Shown piece after piece: positions 6,140 through 14,366 of a DNA stretch of 15,657 nucleotides. The position numbers were made by a program, and so were the translations under genes. Below the pieces are notes generated by a model. The model was not told the origin of the DNA. It saw only the letters and a program-made list of their open reading frames with translations, and made no database searches. How positions within the stretch are numbered: position 1 is the first letter of the stretch; every line of letters starts with the position of its first letter. This stretch comes from an uncultured Slackia sp. (lineage in GTDB: Bacteria; Actinomycetota; Coriobacteriia; Coriobacteriales; Eggerthellaceae): assembly GCF_959608125.1 (NCBI RefSeq), contig NZ_CAUHPG010000033.1, positions 1-15,657 of the forward strand, in the 5' to 3' direction.

Positions 6140-7510
6140 CTACTCTTCGATGCGCTTTTCAGACACCTTCGAACGTGTCGACACCTTACGCTTGACGACC
6201 TTCGGCTCATCGAACGTAGCTGCGATTTCCTTGTCGAGCTTGGTAAGGATGGGCAATGTGCCCAAAAGGACGCCGCCGATCGACACCACCACGCCTGCGA
6301 TGATGAACCAATTCGCAACGCCGGTGAACTCTGCACATGTGCCGGCGAGCGCAAGGCCTATCGGAGAAGAAAGCGCCGAAACGGTGGTGAACAAGCCCAT
6401 AACGCGGCCCATTTTCTCGGGAGGGACGCGTTTCTGCAGCACGGCGAGCAAAGGGCCGTTGAAAAACGCTTCGATCACGCCCGAAACGCCCGTAAGGATG
6501 ACGAAGAACATGAACATGTCGGGCGTCAGCAAACCGGTCAGCACCAAAATGATGCCGGCGAAAAATCCCGACAACGCCACCAGGCGCAACAACCGGCGCC
6601 CGCCGCCCCACACGAACAAAATGCCCATGCCGACAAGCGAGGTCACGCCATAGGCCGCCTCGACCGTCGATGCCATATAGCCATCGCCGTTGAACTGGTC
6701 GTACGTCATCAGCGGGAACAAGGAATTGATGCCCGCATACATGGCCATCACACCCATGACGATAGCCGCCATGACCAGAAGGCCGCGGTCGGCGTTCAGG
6801 GTTGCAAAACCCGCCTTGAGGCTCTTGATGGGATGACGCGCCTCGTCGCTCGTGTCATGGAAGTCGGGAATCTTGGCCGTAGCAATCGTGGCGACGGCCA
6901 ACGCGCAACCCAAAGCATTAAGGAAAAGCACCATCTGGAAGCCGATGACAGTGTAGAGAAATATGCCGAACACCGGGCCTACGATCAAGGCCATCGACCA
7001 CAAACTCTGATTGAGCGTGTTGATGCGCACGAGATGGCGCTTGGGAACGAGCAGGGGCATGGTCGATTCCATAGCAGGGATATGGAAAGCCTGGCCGACG
7101 CTGCGCAAGGCGCTCATGACCAAAACCAACTCGACTGACACATGGCCCATGAAGATGATCATGCCCATAAGCAGCGCCATCGCGCCGACAAACGCATCGG
7201 CCGCCATAAGCACGTATTTCCTATTGAACCGGTCGGCCACGACGCCGCCGATCGGAGACAAAAGACCTTGAGGCAACATAGAGCACAGCGATGCGATGGC
7301 CAGCATGAACGCCGAATCGGTGGTTTCGGTGACATACCAGACGCCCGCATACATAGATGAGTACGCCGTTAGGATCGAAAACGCCTGGCCAATCCAGATC
7401 GTAACGACAATACGCTTCCAATTTTGGGGAAGACCGGGTTCTTTCGCTTTCGAATCGTCTTCTATCCTGTGCTCGGCTTTCTCTTCGGCCCGCTTCTCGA
7501 GAGTGCTCAT
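6140..7510 (-). CDS. Major facilitator superfamily transporter (MFS_3 / drug-efflux-like)
   Basis: This 456-residue inner-membrane protein has about twelve hydrophobic segments between residue 33 and 420. They are flanked by a charged 30-residue N-terminal tail and a Lys-rich C-terminal tail. The loop after the second segment carries MFS motif A, GGVVADRFNRK (88-98), with the expected D93-R94 pair. The second half begins after a cytoplasmic loop around 213-242, and the equivalent loop there (GGGRRLLRL) is a degenerate motif A. The overall pattern (RSVGQAFHIPAMESTMPLLV, 136-155) resembles the MefA/EntS group of exporters for macrolides, siderophores and similar compounds. The substrate cannot be read. 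The start is fixed by GGAAGG 4 nt before ATG 7510. The gene stands alone between uvrB and its own terminator; a TGCTAGTAT extended -10 lies about 40 nt upstream. Confidence 0.9.
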   Translation of the reverse strand: MSTLEKRAEEKAEHRIEDDSKAKEPGLPQNWKRIVVTIWIGQAFSILTAYSSMYAGVWYVTETTDSAFMLAIASLCSMLPQGLLSPIGGVVADRFNRKYVLMAADAFVGAMALLMGMIIFMGHVSVELVLVMSALRSVGQAFHIPAMESTMPLLVPKRHLVRINTLNQSLWSMALIVGPVFGIFLYTVIGFQMVLFLNALGCALAVATIATAKIPDFHDTSDEARHPIKSLKAGFATLNADRGLLVMAAIVMGVMAMYAGINSLFPLMTYDQFNGDGYMASTVEAAYGVTSLVGMGILFVWGGGRRLLRLVALSGFFAGIILVLTGLLTPDMFMFFVILTGVSGVIEAFFNGPLLAVLQKRVPPEKMGRVMGLFTTVSALSSPIGLALAGTCAEFTGVANWFIIAGVVVSIGGVLLGTLPILTKLDKEIAATFDEPKVVKRKVSTRSKVSEKRIEE

Positions 7511-7549
7511 ACGACCTTCCGTTTACGCTCGAATATCTCCTTTCGCCTG

Positions 7550-7558
7550 ATACTAGCA
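7550..7558 (-). promoter_or_regulatory. Candidate extended -10 promoter of the MFS gene
   Basis: The minus strand reads TGCTAGTAT, an extended -10 with a 4/6 core. It would start transcripts near 7543, giving a leader of roughly 33 nt before the ATG at 7510. No -35 box is evident. The remainder of the gap up to the uvrB stop holds nothing else I can support. Confidence 0.4.
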
Positions 7559-7704
7559 AGCGCTGGAAAACGCCGCCACATCGAACGACCCGGCAAGCCA
7601 GCGATTCCAGATTCCCTTCATTTCAATAAACGGGGAACATGCAGCATCGAGCGGTATCTTGCGGACTAGCCGGCGACGCGGCCTGGCGCCCTCGATCGCA
7701 TTTT

Positions 7705-7721
7705 CCGAAGCTCGGCTTCGG
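7705..7721 (-). terminator. Hairpin after uvrB, U-run missing
   Basis: A perfect 7-bp stem, CCGAAGC (7705-7711) against GCTTCGG (7715-7721), with a 3-nt loop starts about 10 nt after the uvrB stop. On the minus strand it is followed by AAAATG rather than Ts, so as a terminator it would be non-canonical. It may simply protect the mRNA 3' end. Confidence 0.35.
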
Positions 7722-7731
7722 CCACGGGCCC

Positions 7732-9891
7732 CTATGCCTTTCGACCGCCGCCATAAGCGCTCTTGCGGCCGGCGGCGAACGCGCTTCCCTTGCGCGCCGT
7801 TTTCTTCAAATCGGCCAAAACGTCTTTCTCCGCCGTTCCCTCGACCTGTGCGCGCAGCTTGACCACTTGATCGCGCAGGCGAGCCGCCTCTTCGAAATCC
7901 ATGCTCGCGGAGGCAGCAGCCATCTCTTCTTCCATGCTGGAAATCACACGCATGACCTCGGAACGGGAAAGCTCGGCAAGGGTCTTGTTCACGTCTTCGG
8001 CGCTTCCGACCTCGTTGCCATTGCCGTCCGACATAAATCCCATGACGTCGTTGATCGCCTTGCGCACCGTTTGCGGCGTAATGCCATGCTCCTCGTTATA
8101 TTGCATCTGCAAAGCGCGGCGGCGGCGCGTTTCGGAAATGGCCCGATCCATGGAATCCGTGATTTTATCGGCATACATGATCACCTGACCCGACGCATTG
8201 CGCGCTGCGCGGCCGATCGTCTGGATGAGGCTGCGATGATTGCGTAGGAAGCCTTCTTTGTCGGCATCCAAAATGGCCACGAGGCTCACTTCGGGCAGGT
8301 CGAGACCTTCACGCAAGAGGTTGATGCCCACCAGCACGTCGAATTCGCCCCTGCGCAAAGCACTGAGAATTTCGACTCGCTCAAGCGTCGCGATATCGGA
8401 GTGCATATATCGAGCGCGAACGCCTTGGTCGAGTAGATGGTCCGTCAAGTCCTCCGCCATCTTCTTGGTAAGCGTGGTGATCAGGACACGCTCGTCGCGC
8501 TCGGCACGCTCTTTCGCTTCTTCGATGATGTCGTCGATCTGGCTGGCGATGGGGCGCACGATGATTTCGGGGTCGAGCAAGCCCGTAGGACGAATGATCT
8601 GCTCGACCTGATTCTGCGTGACCTTTTCTTCATAATCTCCCGGCGTGGCCGACACGTAGATGAACTGAGGAATACGCTGCTCGAACTCGTCGAAACGCAA
8701 AGGCCTGTTATCAAGACAGCTCGGCAGACGGAAACCGTGCTCGGCCAGCGTGACCTTGCGGCTGCGATCGCCCTCATGCATGCCGCGAATCTGAGGCACG
8801 GTAACATGGCTTTCGTCGATGATGCAGAGGAAATCGTCAGGGAAGTAGTCGAGTAGCGTGTAGGCGGGCTCGCCAGGAGCACGACCGTCTAGATGGCGTG
8901 AGTAATTCTCGATACCGCTGCAAAAGCCCATGGTTTCAAGCATTTCCAGATCGTAGTTCACGCGCATCTCCAAGCGCTGGGCCTCGAGCAGCTTGCCTTC
9001 TTCTTTGAACTGGGCGAGGCGATCGCGCAGCTCCTCCTGGATACTCTTAATAGCGCGGTCCATCTTGGGGCGGGCCGTAACATAGTGAGATGCAGGCCAA
9101 ATAGGCAGTGCTTCGTATTCGTTGAGCACCTCTCCCGTCACGTTGTCTATCTCTTGAATGCTCTCGATTTCATCGCCCCAGAATTCAATGCGCACGGGAT
9201 TGTCCGCATACGGAGGGAACACGTCGAGCGCATCGCCGCGAACGCGAAACGTGCCGCGTTTGAGCTCGTAATCGTTGCGATCGTATTGGATGTCGATGAG
9301 TTCGTGGATGACGTCGTCGCGCTCTGCTTCTTTCTCCTTGTCGAGAAACACCGCCATGCCCGCGTAATCCATCGGCGAACCGATGCCGTAGATGCAGCTG
9401 ACCGATGCCACCACGATGATGTCGCGCCGCGAAAGCAGACTCGACGTGGCCGCATGGCGCAGCTTTTCAACCTCTTCGTTAATCGAGGCATCTTTTTCGA
9501 TAAACGTGTCGGTGGAAGGAACGTAAGCCTCGGGCTGGTAGTAATCGTAATAACTCACGAAATACACCACGGCATTGTGCGGAAAGAATTCCTTGAGCTC
9601 AGCGGCAAGCTGGGCGGCAAGCGTTTTATTAGGAGCCATGACCAGCGTGGGCTTCTGCACGGCCTCTATCACCTTCGCCATGGTGAACGTTTTGCCCGAG
9701 CCGGTGACGCCGAGCAGATTCTGGTAGCGCAGGCCGCGTCGCACCCCATCGGCCAACCCTTCGATAGCTTGGGGCTGGTCGCCCGCGGGCTCATAGGGGC
9801 TCTCCACGCGAAACGGCGTGGAGGCAAGCCTGACCTCGGGAAGCTTCCCTTCCATGGAAGCGCCTTCTATATTCTGCAGATGAGATGACAT
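7732..9891 (-). CDS. uvrB: UvrABC excision nuclease subunit B
   Basis: This 719-residue protein is the damage-verification ATPase of nucleotide excision repair. It binds with UvrA, opens the duplex with its beta-hairpin and then recruits UvrC. Visible motifs (numbered from ATG 9891) are Walker A GVTGSGKT (61-68), the beta-hairpin YYDYYQPEAYVP (114-125) that clamps damaged DNA, Walker B DESH (359-362), helicase motif VI GRAARN (560-565) and a C-terminal UVR domain (about 642-677) that contacts UvrC. A basic Gly/Lys-rich tail follows. I prefer ATG 9891 because AAGGA lies 8 nt upstream. The longer frame from ATG 9936 has no binding site and adds 15 residues within the promoter-proximal leader. 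An SOS operator lies about 60 nt upstream, so DNA damage should induce it. It is read in the same direction as the GH3 gene but from its own promoter. Confidence 0.97.
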   Translation of the reverse strand: MSSHLQNIEGASMEGKLPEVRLASTPFRVESPYEPAGDQPQAIEGLADGVRRGLRYQNLLGVTGSGKTFTMAKVIEAVQKPTLVMAPNKTLAAQLAAELKEFFPHNAVVYFVSYYDYYQPEAYVPSTDTFIEKDASINEEVEKLRHAATSSLLSRRDIIVVASVSCIYGIGSPMDYAGMAVFLDKEKEAERDDVIHELIDIQYDRNDYELKRGTFRVRGDALDVFPPYADNPVRIEFWGDEIESIQEIDNVTGEVLNEYEALPIWPASHYVTARPKMDRAIKSIQEELRDRLAQFKEEGKLLEAQRLEMRVNYDLEMLETMGFCSGIENYSRHLDGRAPGEPAYTLLDYFPDDFLCIIDESHVTVPQIRGMHEGDRSRKVTLAEHGFRLPSCLDNRPLRFDEFEQRIPQFIYVSATPGDYEEKVTQNQVEQIIRPTGLLDPEIIVRPIASQIDDIIEEAKERAERDERVLITTLTKKMAEDLTDHLLDQGVRARYMHSDIATLERVEILSALRRGEFDVLVGINLLREGLDLPEVSLVAILDADKEGFLRNHRSLIQTIGRAARNASGQVIMYADKITDSMDRAISETRRRRALQMQYNEEHGITPQTVRKAINDVMGFMSDGNGNEVGSAEDVNKTLAELSRSEVMRVISSMEEEMAAASASMDFEEAARLRDQVVKLRAQVEGTAEKDVLADLKKTARKGSAFAAGRKSAYGGGRKA

Positions 9892-9949
9892 GTCTTTGTC
9901 CTTCGACTCGAAAACGACGCGCGACCAGCGTACCATAATTTCATTTTTA

Positions 9950-9963
9950 TGAACATATGTTCG
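9950..9963 (-). promoter_or_regulatory. LexA operator (Gram-positive SOS box) of uvrB
   Basis: The minus strand reads CGAACATATGTTCA, matching the Gram-positive LexA/DinR consensus CGAAC-N4-GTTYG at all but the last base; the inner GAACATATGTTC is a perfect palindrome. It sits 59 nt before the uvrB start. A TATCAT -10 candidate (9974-9979) lies just upstream and would place the transcription start at the box edge, so bound LexA would block initiation. Confidence 0.88.
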
Positions 9964-10019
9964 TAAAATAAGCTATGATAACGGCATCGCGACGACACCT
10001 TGAAAACCGCATGCAAACA

Positions 10020-12443
10020 TCAATTCGCATCCATGCCCCACGAAGGAAGGTACCTGACGATTTTCGCCATGCCGGCGATGCGGCGGCCGTTCAAAACGTC
10101 TACCAGCCCCTCAACCGCCTCGAGAGGCACGCCGCCCGACGTGAACGAACGCAGCGGCATATCCGCCGCCATCTCGCTCATCATCGCCCTCGTCTCCGGG
10201 CTCATGCGCGCAACCGTCTTCGCCATCAGCATATCCACGACGCGAAATGCCTGGCGTCCGATGAAGGTGGAACTCATGTCGCTTACCGGCGAATCGATCG
10301 TGAAAGGACGCAGCGGACGGCGCGCAGGCATGGCCGGGCCCATCAACCTCACGAACGCCGCATCGGTGAAGCATCCTGGCGCGACCCGCTCGTAGCAAGC
10401 AGGAACATCATGCACGGCATTCGAGTCGACTCGCCGCTCATCAATGGAAAACGGCCCCGATCCCGTCGTAAGCGTCACGGACGATGCAAGGCGCGCGTCG
10501 CGGCTCGATGCGCAGAACGACGCCTCGTACTCCCCCGCCTCGATACGCCAACGGTGCTCGAAAACATCCCAGAAACGAAACGACGTCTCGTCGAGGCGCA
10601 TACGCACGCGCTTTCTCTCTCCAGGGGCAAGATTCACGGAGGCGAAGGCCGCGAGGCGACGCGCTTCCGCGAAGCCGGAACGCTCGGGAGGCGCCGTATA
10701 GAGCTGCACGACCTCGCGACCCTCACGCTCTCCTACATTTTCCACCACGCACGACGCCTCGAACCCGGCTCCGCATACCGTTATGCAGGGCTCTGAATAT
10801 TCGAATGCGGTATAGGACATGCCGAATCCGAACGGATACGCGGGCTCCACGCCTGCCGCGTCGAAATACCGATAGCCCGTATAGATGCTTTCGCGATACA
10901 GCACCTCATGATTCATATCGGGAAAGCCCGTACCCAACGCGGTATCCCGAAGAGCGACGGGCCACGTTTCCGCAAGTTTGCCGGAAGGGCACGTCCGCCC
11001 GAGCAGGATATCGACCGTCGCACGTCCCCCCTGGCAGCCCGATAGATACATCAGCAGCACCGCCGCAGGCTTCGCACGCCACGGCATCTCCATGGGGGAA
11101 CCGCCCTGCAGCACGACGACGGTACGGGGGTTGGCGGCGCACACCGTCTCGATGAGCGCGCGATGCCCCTTGGGCATCACCATGAGCTTGCGATCGAAAC
11201 CTTCCGACTCGAAGCGGTCGGGAAGGCCCGCGAACACCACGGCCACGTCGCTCTCCGATGCGATGCGCGCAGCCTGAGCCAGCATCGTCTCGTCGGTGTC
11301 GCCCATCACGGCATCGTAGCCCTGCGCGTAGGAGATTTCGACGCCCGCATTCGCCAAAGCGCTCCAAGAGTCGTCGAGATGAACAGGGTTGATTTTCGAA
11401 GACCCGGCCCCCTGATATCGGGGGAGAAGCGCGAACGACCCGATCACGGCGACCGACTCCGTTCCCTTCAGGGGAAGTATGCCGTCGTTTTCAAGCAGCA
11501 CGGCGCTTTCGCACGCCGCCTTGTACGCGACGTCGGCATGGCGCTCGTAATCGCACGAATACGGCACCTCGCGTCCGATGCGCGCCTTGCGCGCCAACTC
11601 GATTACGTGACGCGCCGCATCGTCCAAGGCGACACGGGACAAGCCGCCTTTCGAAACGGCCGAGACGAGGGCGCGCGCATGATCGGGTCGCGGCCCCGGC
11701 ATGCAGAGGTCCAAACCCGCAGCGACCGACGCGACGCTCGAACTCATGGCGCCCCAGTCGGTAACCGTCAAACCGTCGAAACCCCACTCGTCACGCAGCA
11801 CGTCTTTCAAAAGCCAGGAATGCTCCGAGCAGTAAACGCCGTTCAACTTGTTGTACCCCGTCATGACCGCCCACGGCTTCGCCTCGCGCACCACGCGCTC
11901 GAAGGCGGGGAGATAGATTTCGCGAAGGGCGCGCTCATCGATCACGGAATCGCCCACCATACGCGCATGCTCCTGGTTATTACCCGCGAAATGCTTCACA
12001 CAGGCGCCGACGCCACGGCTCTGTATGCCGCGCACCATCGCGGACCCCAGAACGCCCGCCAGCAACGGGTCTTCGCTGAAGTACTCGAAATTCCTACCGC
12101 ACAGGGGGCTGCGCTTCATGTTGACGCCCGGGCCCAAAACCACATCGACGCCCTGGTCGCGCGCCTCTTCGCCGATGGCCGCGCCCACTTCCTCCACCAA
12201 GGCTTCGTCAAACGAGCAGGCCAAAGCGCTGGCCGTAGGAAAACAAGTAGCGGGGACGCTCTCGTGGATTCCCAGATGGTCTTCGCCTTTCTCCTGTTTG
12301 CGAAGCCCATGGGGGCCGTCGGAAAACACCACGGCGGGAATGCCGCGACGTGCGATCGCATGCGTCTTCCAGTGCGTCTCCCCCGCAAGCAACCCCGCCT
12401 TTTCGACCGTGGACATGGAGGATACGACGGCATCGATGTTCAT
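10020..12443 (-). CDS. Glycoside hydrolase family 3 (beta-glucosidase-like)
   Basis: This 807-residue retaining glycosidase would release terminal beta-linked sugars. Its N-terminal GH3 barrel shows SDGPHGL (41-47), KRSPLCGRNFEYFSEDP (110-126), KHFAGN (150-155), VMTGYNKLNG (193-202) and VTDWGA with the likely nucleophile D229. The GH3 C-terminal alpha/beta domain spans about 310-500. A fibronectin III-like domain (about 590-660, with EGREVVQLYTAPP just before it) follows, and then a Met/Arg-rich tail of about 130 residues. There is no signal peptide, so it acts inside the cell on imported glycosides. The sugar (glucose, xylose or other) cannot be fixed by eye. ATG 12443 has only a weak GGGGG upstream, but the following residues begin the domain normally. 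It is separated from coaE by 161 nt with a promoter candidate, suggesting independent regulation. Confidence 0.93.
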   Translation of the reverse strand: MNIDAVVSSMSTVEKAGLLAGETHWKTHAIARRGIPAVVFSDGPHGLRKQEKGEDHLGIHESVPATCFPTASALACSFDEALVEEVGAAIGEEARDQGVDVVLGPGVNMKRSPLCGRNFEYFSEDPLLAGVLGSAMVRGIQSRGVGACVKHFAGNNQEHARMVGDSVIDERALREIYLPAFERVVREAKPWAVMTGYNKLNGVYCSEHSWLLKDVLRDEWGFDGLTVTDWGAMSSSVASVAAGLDLCMPGPRPDHARALVSAVSKGGLSRVALDDAARHVIELARKARIGREVPYSCDYERHADVAYKAACESAVLLENDGILPLKGTESVAVIGSFALLPRYQGAGSSKINPVHLDDSWSALANAGVEISYAQGYDAVMGDTDETMLAQAARIASESDVAVVFAGLPDRFESEGFDRKLMVMPKGHRALIETVCAANPRTVVVLQGGSPMEMPWRAKPAAVLLMYLSGCQGGRATVDILLGRTCPSGKLAETWPVALRDTALGTGFPDMNHEVLYRESIYTGYRYFDAAGVEPAYPFGFGMSYTAFEYSEPCITVCGAGFEASCVVENVGEREGREVVQLYTAPPERSGFAEARRLAAFASVNLAPGERKRVRMRLDETSFRFWDVFEHRWRIEAGEYEASFCASSRDARLASSVTLTTGSGPFSIDERRVDSNAVHDVPACYERVAPGCFTDAAFVRLMGPAMPARRPLRPFTIDSPVSDMSSTFIGRQAFRVVDMLMAKTVARMSPETRAMMSEMAADMPLRSFTSGGVPLEAVEGLVDVLNGRRIAGMAKIVRYLPSWGMDAN

Positions 12444-12508
12444 CTCGCCCCCGTTCTGCGGACTCCCTGCCCTCGTCCGGTCAAGAAGCCCGTCGCGTTC
12501 TCGTCAAA

Positions 12509-12531
12509 GGTACCATCGGAAAAATTGTACC
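12509..12531 (-). promoter_or_regulatory. Candidate promoter/operator of the GH3 gene
   Basis: The minus strand carries TACAAT (12529-12524), a 5/6 -10 box, about 80 nt before the GH3 start. The inverted repeat GGTAC-N13-GTACC (12509-12513 and 12527-12531) overlaps this -10 and the expected start point, a layout usual for a repressor site. No clear -35 is seen. The arms are short, so chance occurrence is quite possible. Confidence 0.35.
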
Positions 12532-12604
12532 CGCCCGCACCCGTAAAGCGAGTGGACAGGCAATGCGTTGACGAACGGACGAGAAGCGTTCGCCGAAACG
12601 ACGA

Positions 12605-13195
12605 TCATCGCACAAGAGCGCTCCACACCTGCGCGACCGCCGCCCGCACGTCATCAAGAGTCGATGCGTTTTCGATCACGTAGTCGGCGATGGACTCGCG
12701 CCGCTCGTCAGTCGCCTGACGCGCGATGCGGGCCCGCACGTCGGCTTCGCTCTGCTCGCCGCGCGCGCACGCACGTTCGATACGCAGGGATTCGGGGGCG
12801 CTCACCGCAACCACGGCATCGGCCCACGAGAACGCCTCGCGCGTCATGTCGCCCGAGGTCACCTCCACCACCACCGCGTCATGCGCCGCACCGAGCTCGT
12901 CGATGCGGCGAAAACACTCGTCCATGATGGCCGGATGGGTGACGGCATTAAGCGCTGCGGTGTGCTCCGCCGTATCGAATGCGGCGGCGGCCAGGGCGGG
13001 ACGCGCCACCGCGCCTTCGGAATCGAAGATTCCCGTTCCGAAGGCATCGCGAAGGGCATCTTTCACCGCAGGCATGAACAGTACGTCATGGCCGATATCG
13101 TCGAGCTTCACGACGCCCGCGCCCGAATCCTCGAACATCCCGCATACCGTGGATTTGCCGGATCCTATGCCTCCGATCAAAACGACCTTCTTCAT
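12605..13195 (-). CDS. coaE: Dephospho-CoA kinase (divergent)
   Basis: This 196-residue cytoplasmic kinase would phosphorylate the 3'-hydroxyl of dephospho-CoA with ATP, the last step of coenzyme A synthesis (EC 2.7.1.24). It has the P-loop GGIGSGKST (8-16) at the very N-terminus, LDDIGHDVL (31-39) where the family has its DAD acidic site, FGTGIF (52-57), the R65-x-x-L segment, THP (86-88) and the lid-region RIARQATDERR (156-166). The usual VPLLfE segment of the CoA-binding domain reads VEVTSGD (110-116), an uncommon substitution. The length fits the family (about 200). ATG 13195 is preceded by GAAAGGA with 7-nt spacing, and the longer frame to 13360 crosses the DAHP synthase gene. It lies 85 nt downstream of DAHP synthase and probably shares its transcript. 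Confidence 0.88.
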   Translation of the reverse strand: MKKVVLIGGIGSGKSTVCGMFEDSGAGVVKLDDIGHDVLFMPAVKDALRDAFGTGIFDSEGAVARPALAAAAFDTAEHTAALNAVTHPAIMDECFRRIDELGAAHDAVVVEVTSGDMTREAFSWADAVVAVSAPESLRIERACARGEQSEADVRARIARQATDERRESIADYVIENASTLDDVRAAVAQVWSALVR

Positions 13196-13235
13196 GCCTT
13201 CGTCCTTTCCCTGACGCCTCCGATGCCTGATGCAC

Positions 13236-13267
13236 GAAGCGCCGCCCTCGCTGCGGGACGGCGCTTC
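13236..13267 (-). terminator. Strong hairpin in the DAHP synthase-coaE spacer (no U-run)
   Basis: GAAGCGCCG (13236-13244) pairs perfectly with CGGCGCTTC (13259-13267), extendable by CCC/GGG past a bulged base. On the minus strand the stem is followed by GTGCATC, not Ts. It could attenuate transcription into coaE or stabilise the upstream mRNA end; a canonical terminator it is not. Confidence 0.4.
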
Positions 13268-13280
13268 CGATATCACGATT

Positions 13281-14312
13281 CTAACAACGCTCGGCGATTT
13301 CTCGAATGAGACGCACCGTATCGTCCCAGCCGATGCAAGGATCGGTAATGGACTGGCCATAGGTCATGTTGTCGCTGATATCCTGACGGCCTTCGACCAG
13401 ATAGCTCTCGATCATGACGCCCTTGATCAGCTTCCTCAGGTCCGCATTGTGCTTGCGCGTATGGGTGATTTCGCCCACGATGCGAATCTGCTCCTTGAAC
13501 TTCTTGCCCGAATTGGAATGGTTCGTATCCACCACCACGGCGGGGTTGCTCAAGCCCTGCTTCTGATACATCTCCCAAAGGCGCATGCAGTCTTCGTAAT
13601 GGTAGTTCGGAATCGTGGTTCCGTACTTGTCGACGCCGCCGCGCAAGATGGCATGGGCAAGCGGATTACCGTCGGTCGACACGTCCTGGGTCCGGTAGAT
13701 GAAACGCTGGGGGCTTTGCGCGGCAACCACCGAATTCAACATGACGGACAAATCGCCGCTCGTAGGATTCTTCATGCCCACAGGAGTATTCATCCCCGAT
13801 GCGGTCAGGCGATGCTGCTGATTTTCGACCGAACGGGCTCCAACGGCCTCGTACGAAAGGATGTCGTCGAGATACGTGCGGTTCTCCGGATACAGCATCT
13901 CATCGGCAGCCGTCAGACCGCTTTCCTTCATAGCGCGGATATGCATGCGACGAATGGCCCTGATGCCTTCGAGCAAATCGGGGTCGCCCTCTGGATCGGG
14001 CTGGTGAAGCATGCCCTTATAGCCGACGCCCGTCGTGCGCGGCTTGTTCGTATAGATACGCGGAATCAGAATGAGCTTGTCGGAGACAAGCGGCGCCAAG
14101 GCGCCGAGCCTGCTCACGTATTCGCATACCGAATCTTCGTTATCGGCCGAACACGGACCGATGATGACGAGGAATTTATCCGACTTCCCCGTCAGCACGT
14201 CGCGGATTTCCGCGTCGCGGCGCGCTTTGAGCTCGACCAGGTCGTCGGAAAGAGGATACTCCTTCTTCAAGTCGGCGGGTTCGGGCAGAACCTTGTTCAC
14301 ATGCATGGCCAT
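13281..14312 (-). CDS. aroF: 3-deoxy-7-phosphoheptulonate (DAHP) synthase, type I AroF/G/H class
   Basis: This 343-residue enzyme condenses phosphoenolpyruvate with erythrose 4-phosphate, the first step to chorismate and aromatic amino acids (EC 2.5.1.54). It belongs to the AroFGH class (E. coli AroG is 350 residues). Motifs are IIGPCSADN with metal-ligand C54, KPRTTGVGYKG (90-100), KNPTSGD (181-187), DTNHSNSGK with H265, IESY with E302, and TDPCIGW with D324. These four residues match the metal site of AroG. The N-terminal part (1-45), where AroG is feedback-regulated, is present, but the effector (Phe, Tyr or Trp) cannot be read, so the symbol is nominal. ATG 14312 has AGGAG 8 nt upstream; a second ATG two codons on is possible. 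It lies 54 nt after mnmA, so the two are likely co-transcribed. Confidence 0.95.
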   Translation of the reverse strand: MAMHVNKVLPEPADLKKEYPLSDDLVELKARRDAEIRDVLTGKSDKFLVIIGPCSADNEDSVCEYVSRLGALAPLVSDKLILIPRIYTNKPRTTGVGYKGMLHQPDPEGDPDLLEGIRAIRRMHIRAMKESGLTAADEMLYPENRTYLDDILSYEAVGARSVENQQHRLTASGMNTPVGMKNPTSGDLSVMLNSVVAAQSPQRFIYRTQDVSTDGNPLAHAILRGGVDKYGTTIPNYHYEDCMRLWEMYQKQGLSNPAVVVDTNHSNSGKKFKEQIRIVGEITHTRKHNADLRKLIKGVMIESYLVEGRQDISDNMTYGQSITDPCIGWDDTVRLIREIAERC

Positions 14313-14366
14313 CTTCGATTCTCCTTCCAAACGCACCGTAAAATCCAAGCGCGATGCGGCCGCCCC

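Noticed and set aside
5579..7138. Long plus-strand open frame (519 codons)
   Set aside because: It runs antisense through both DUF554 and the MFS gene, is low-complexity His/Arg/Gln, and crosses a terminator. No family resemblance.
9891..9936. Upstream ATG 9936 as the uvrB start
   Set aside because: No ribosome binding site precedes it, while ATG 9891 has AAGGA at good spacing; the extra residues do not belong to the conserved UvrB N-terminus.
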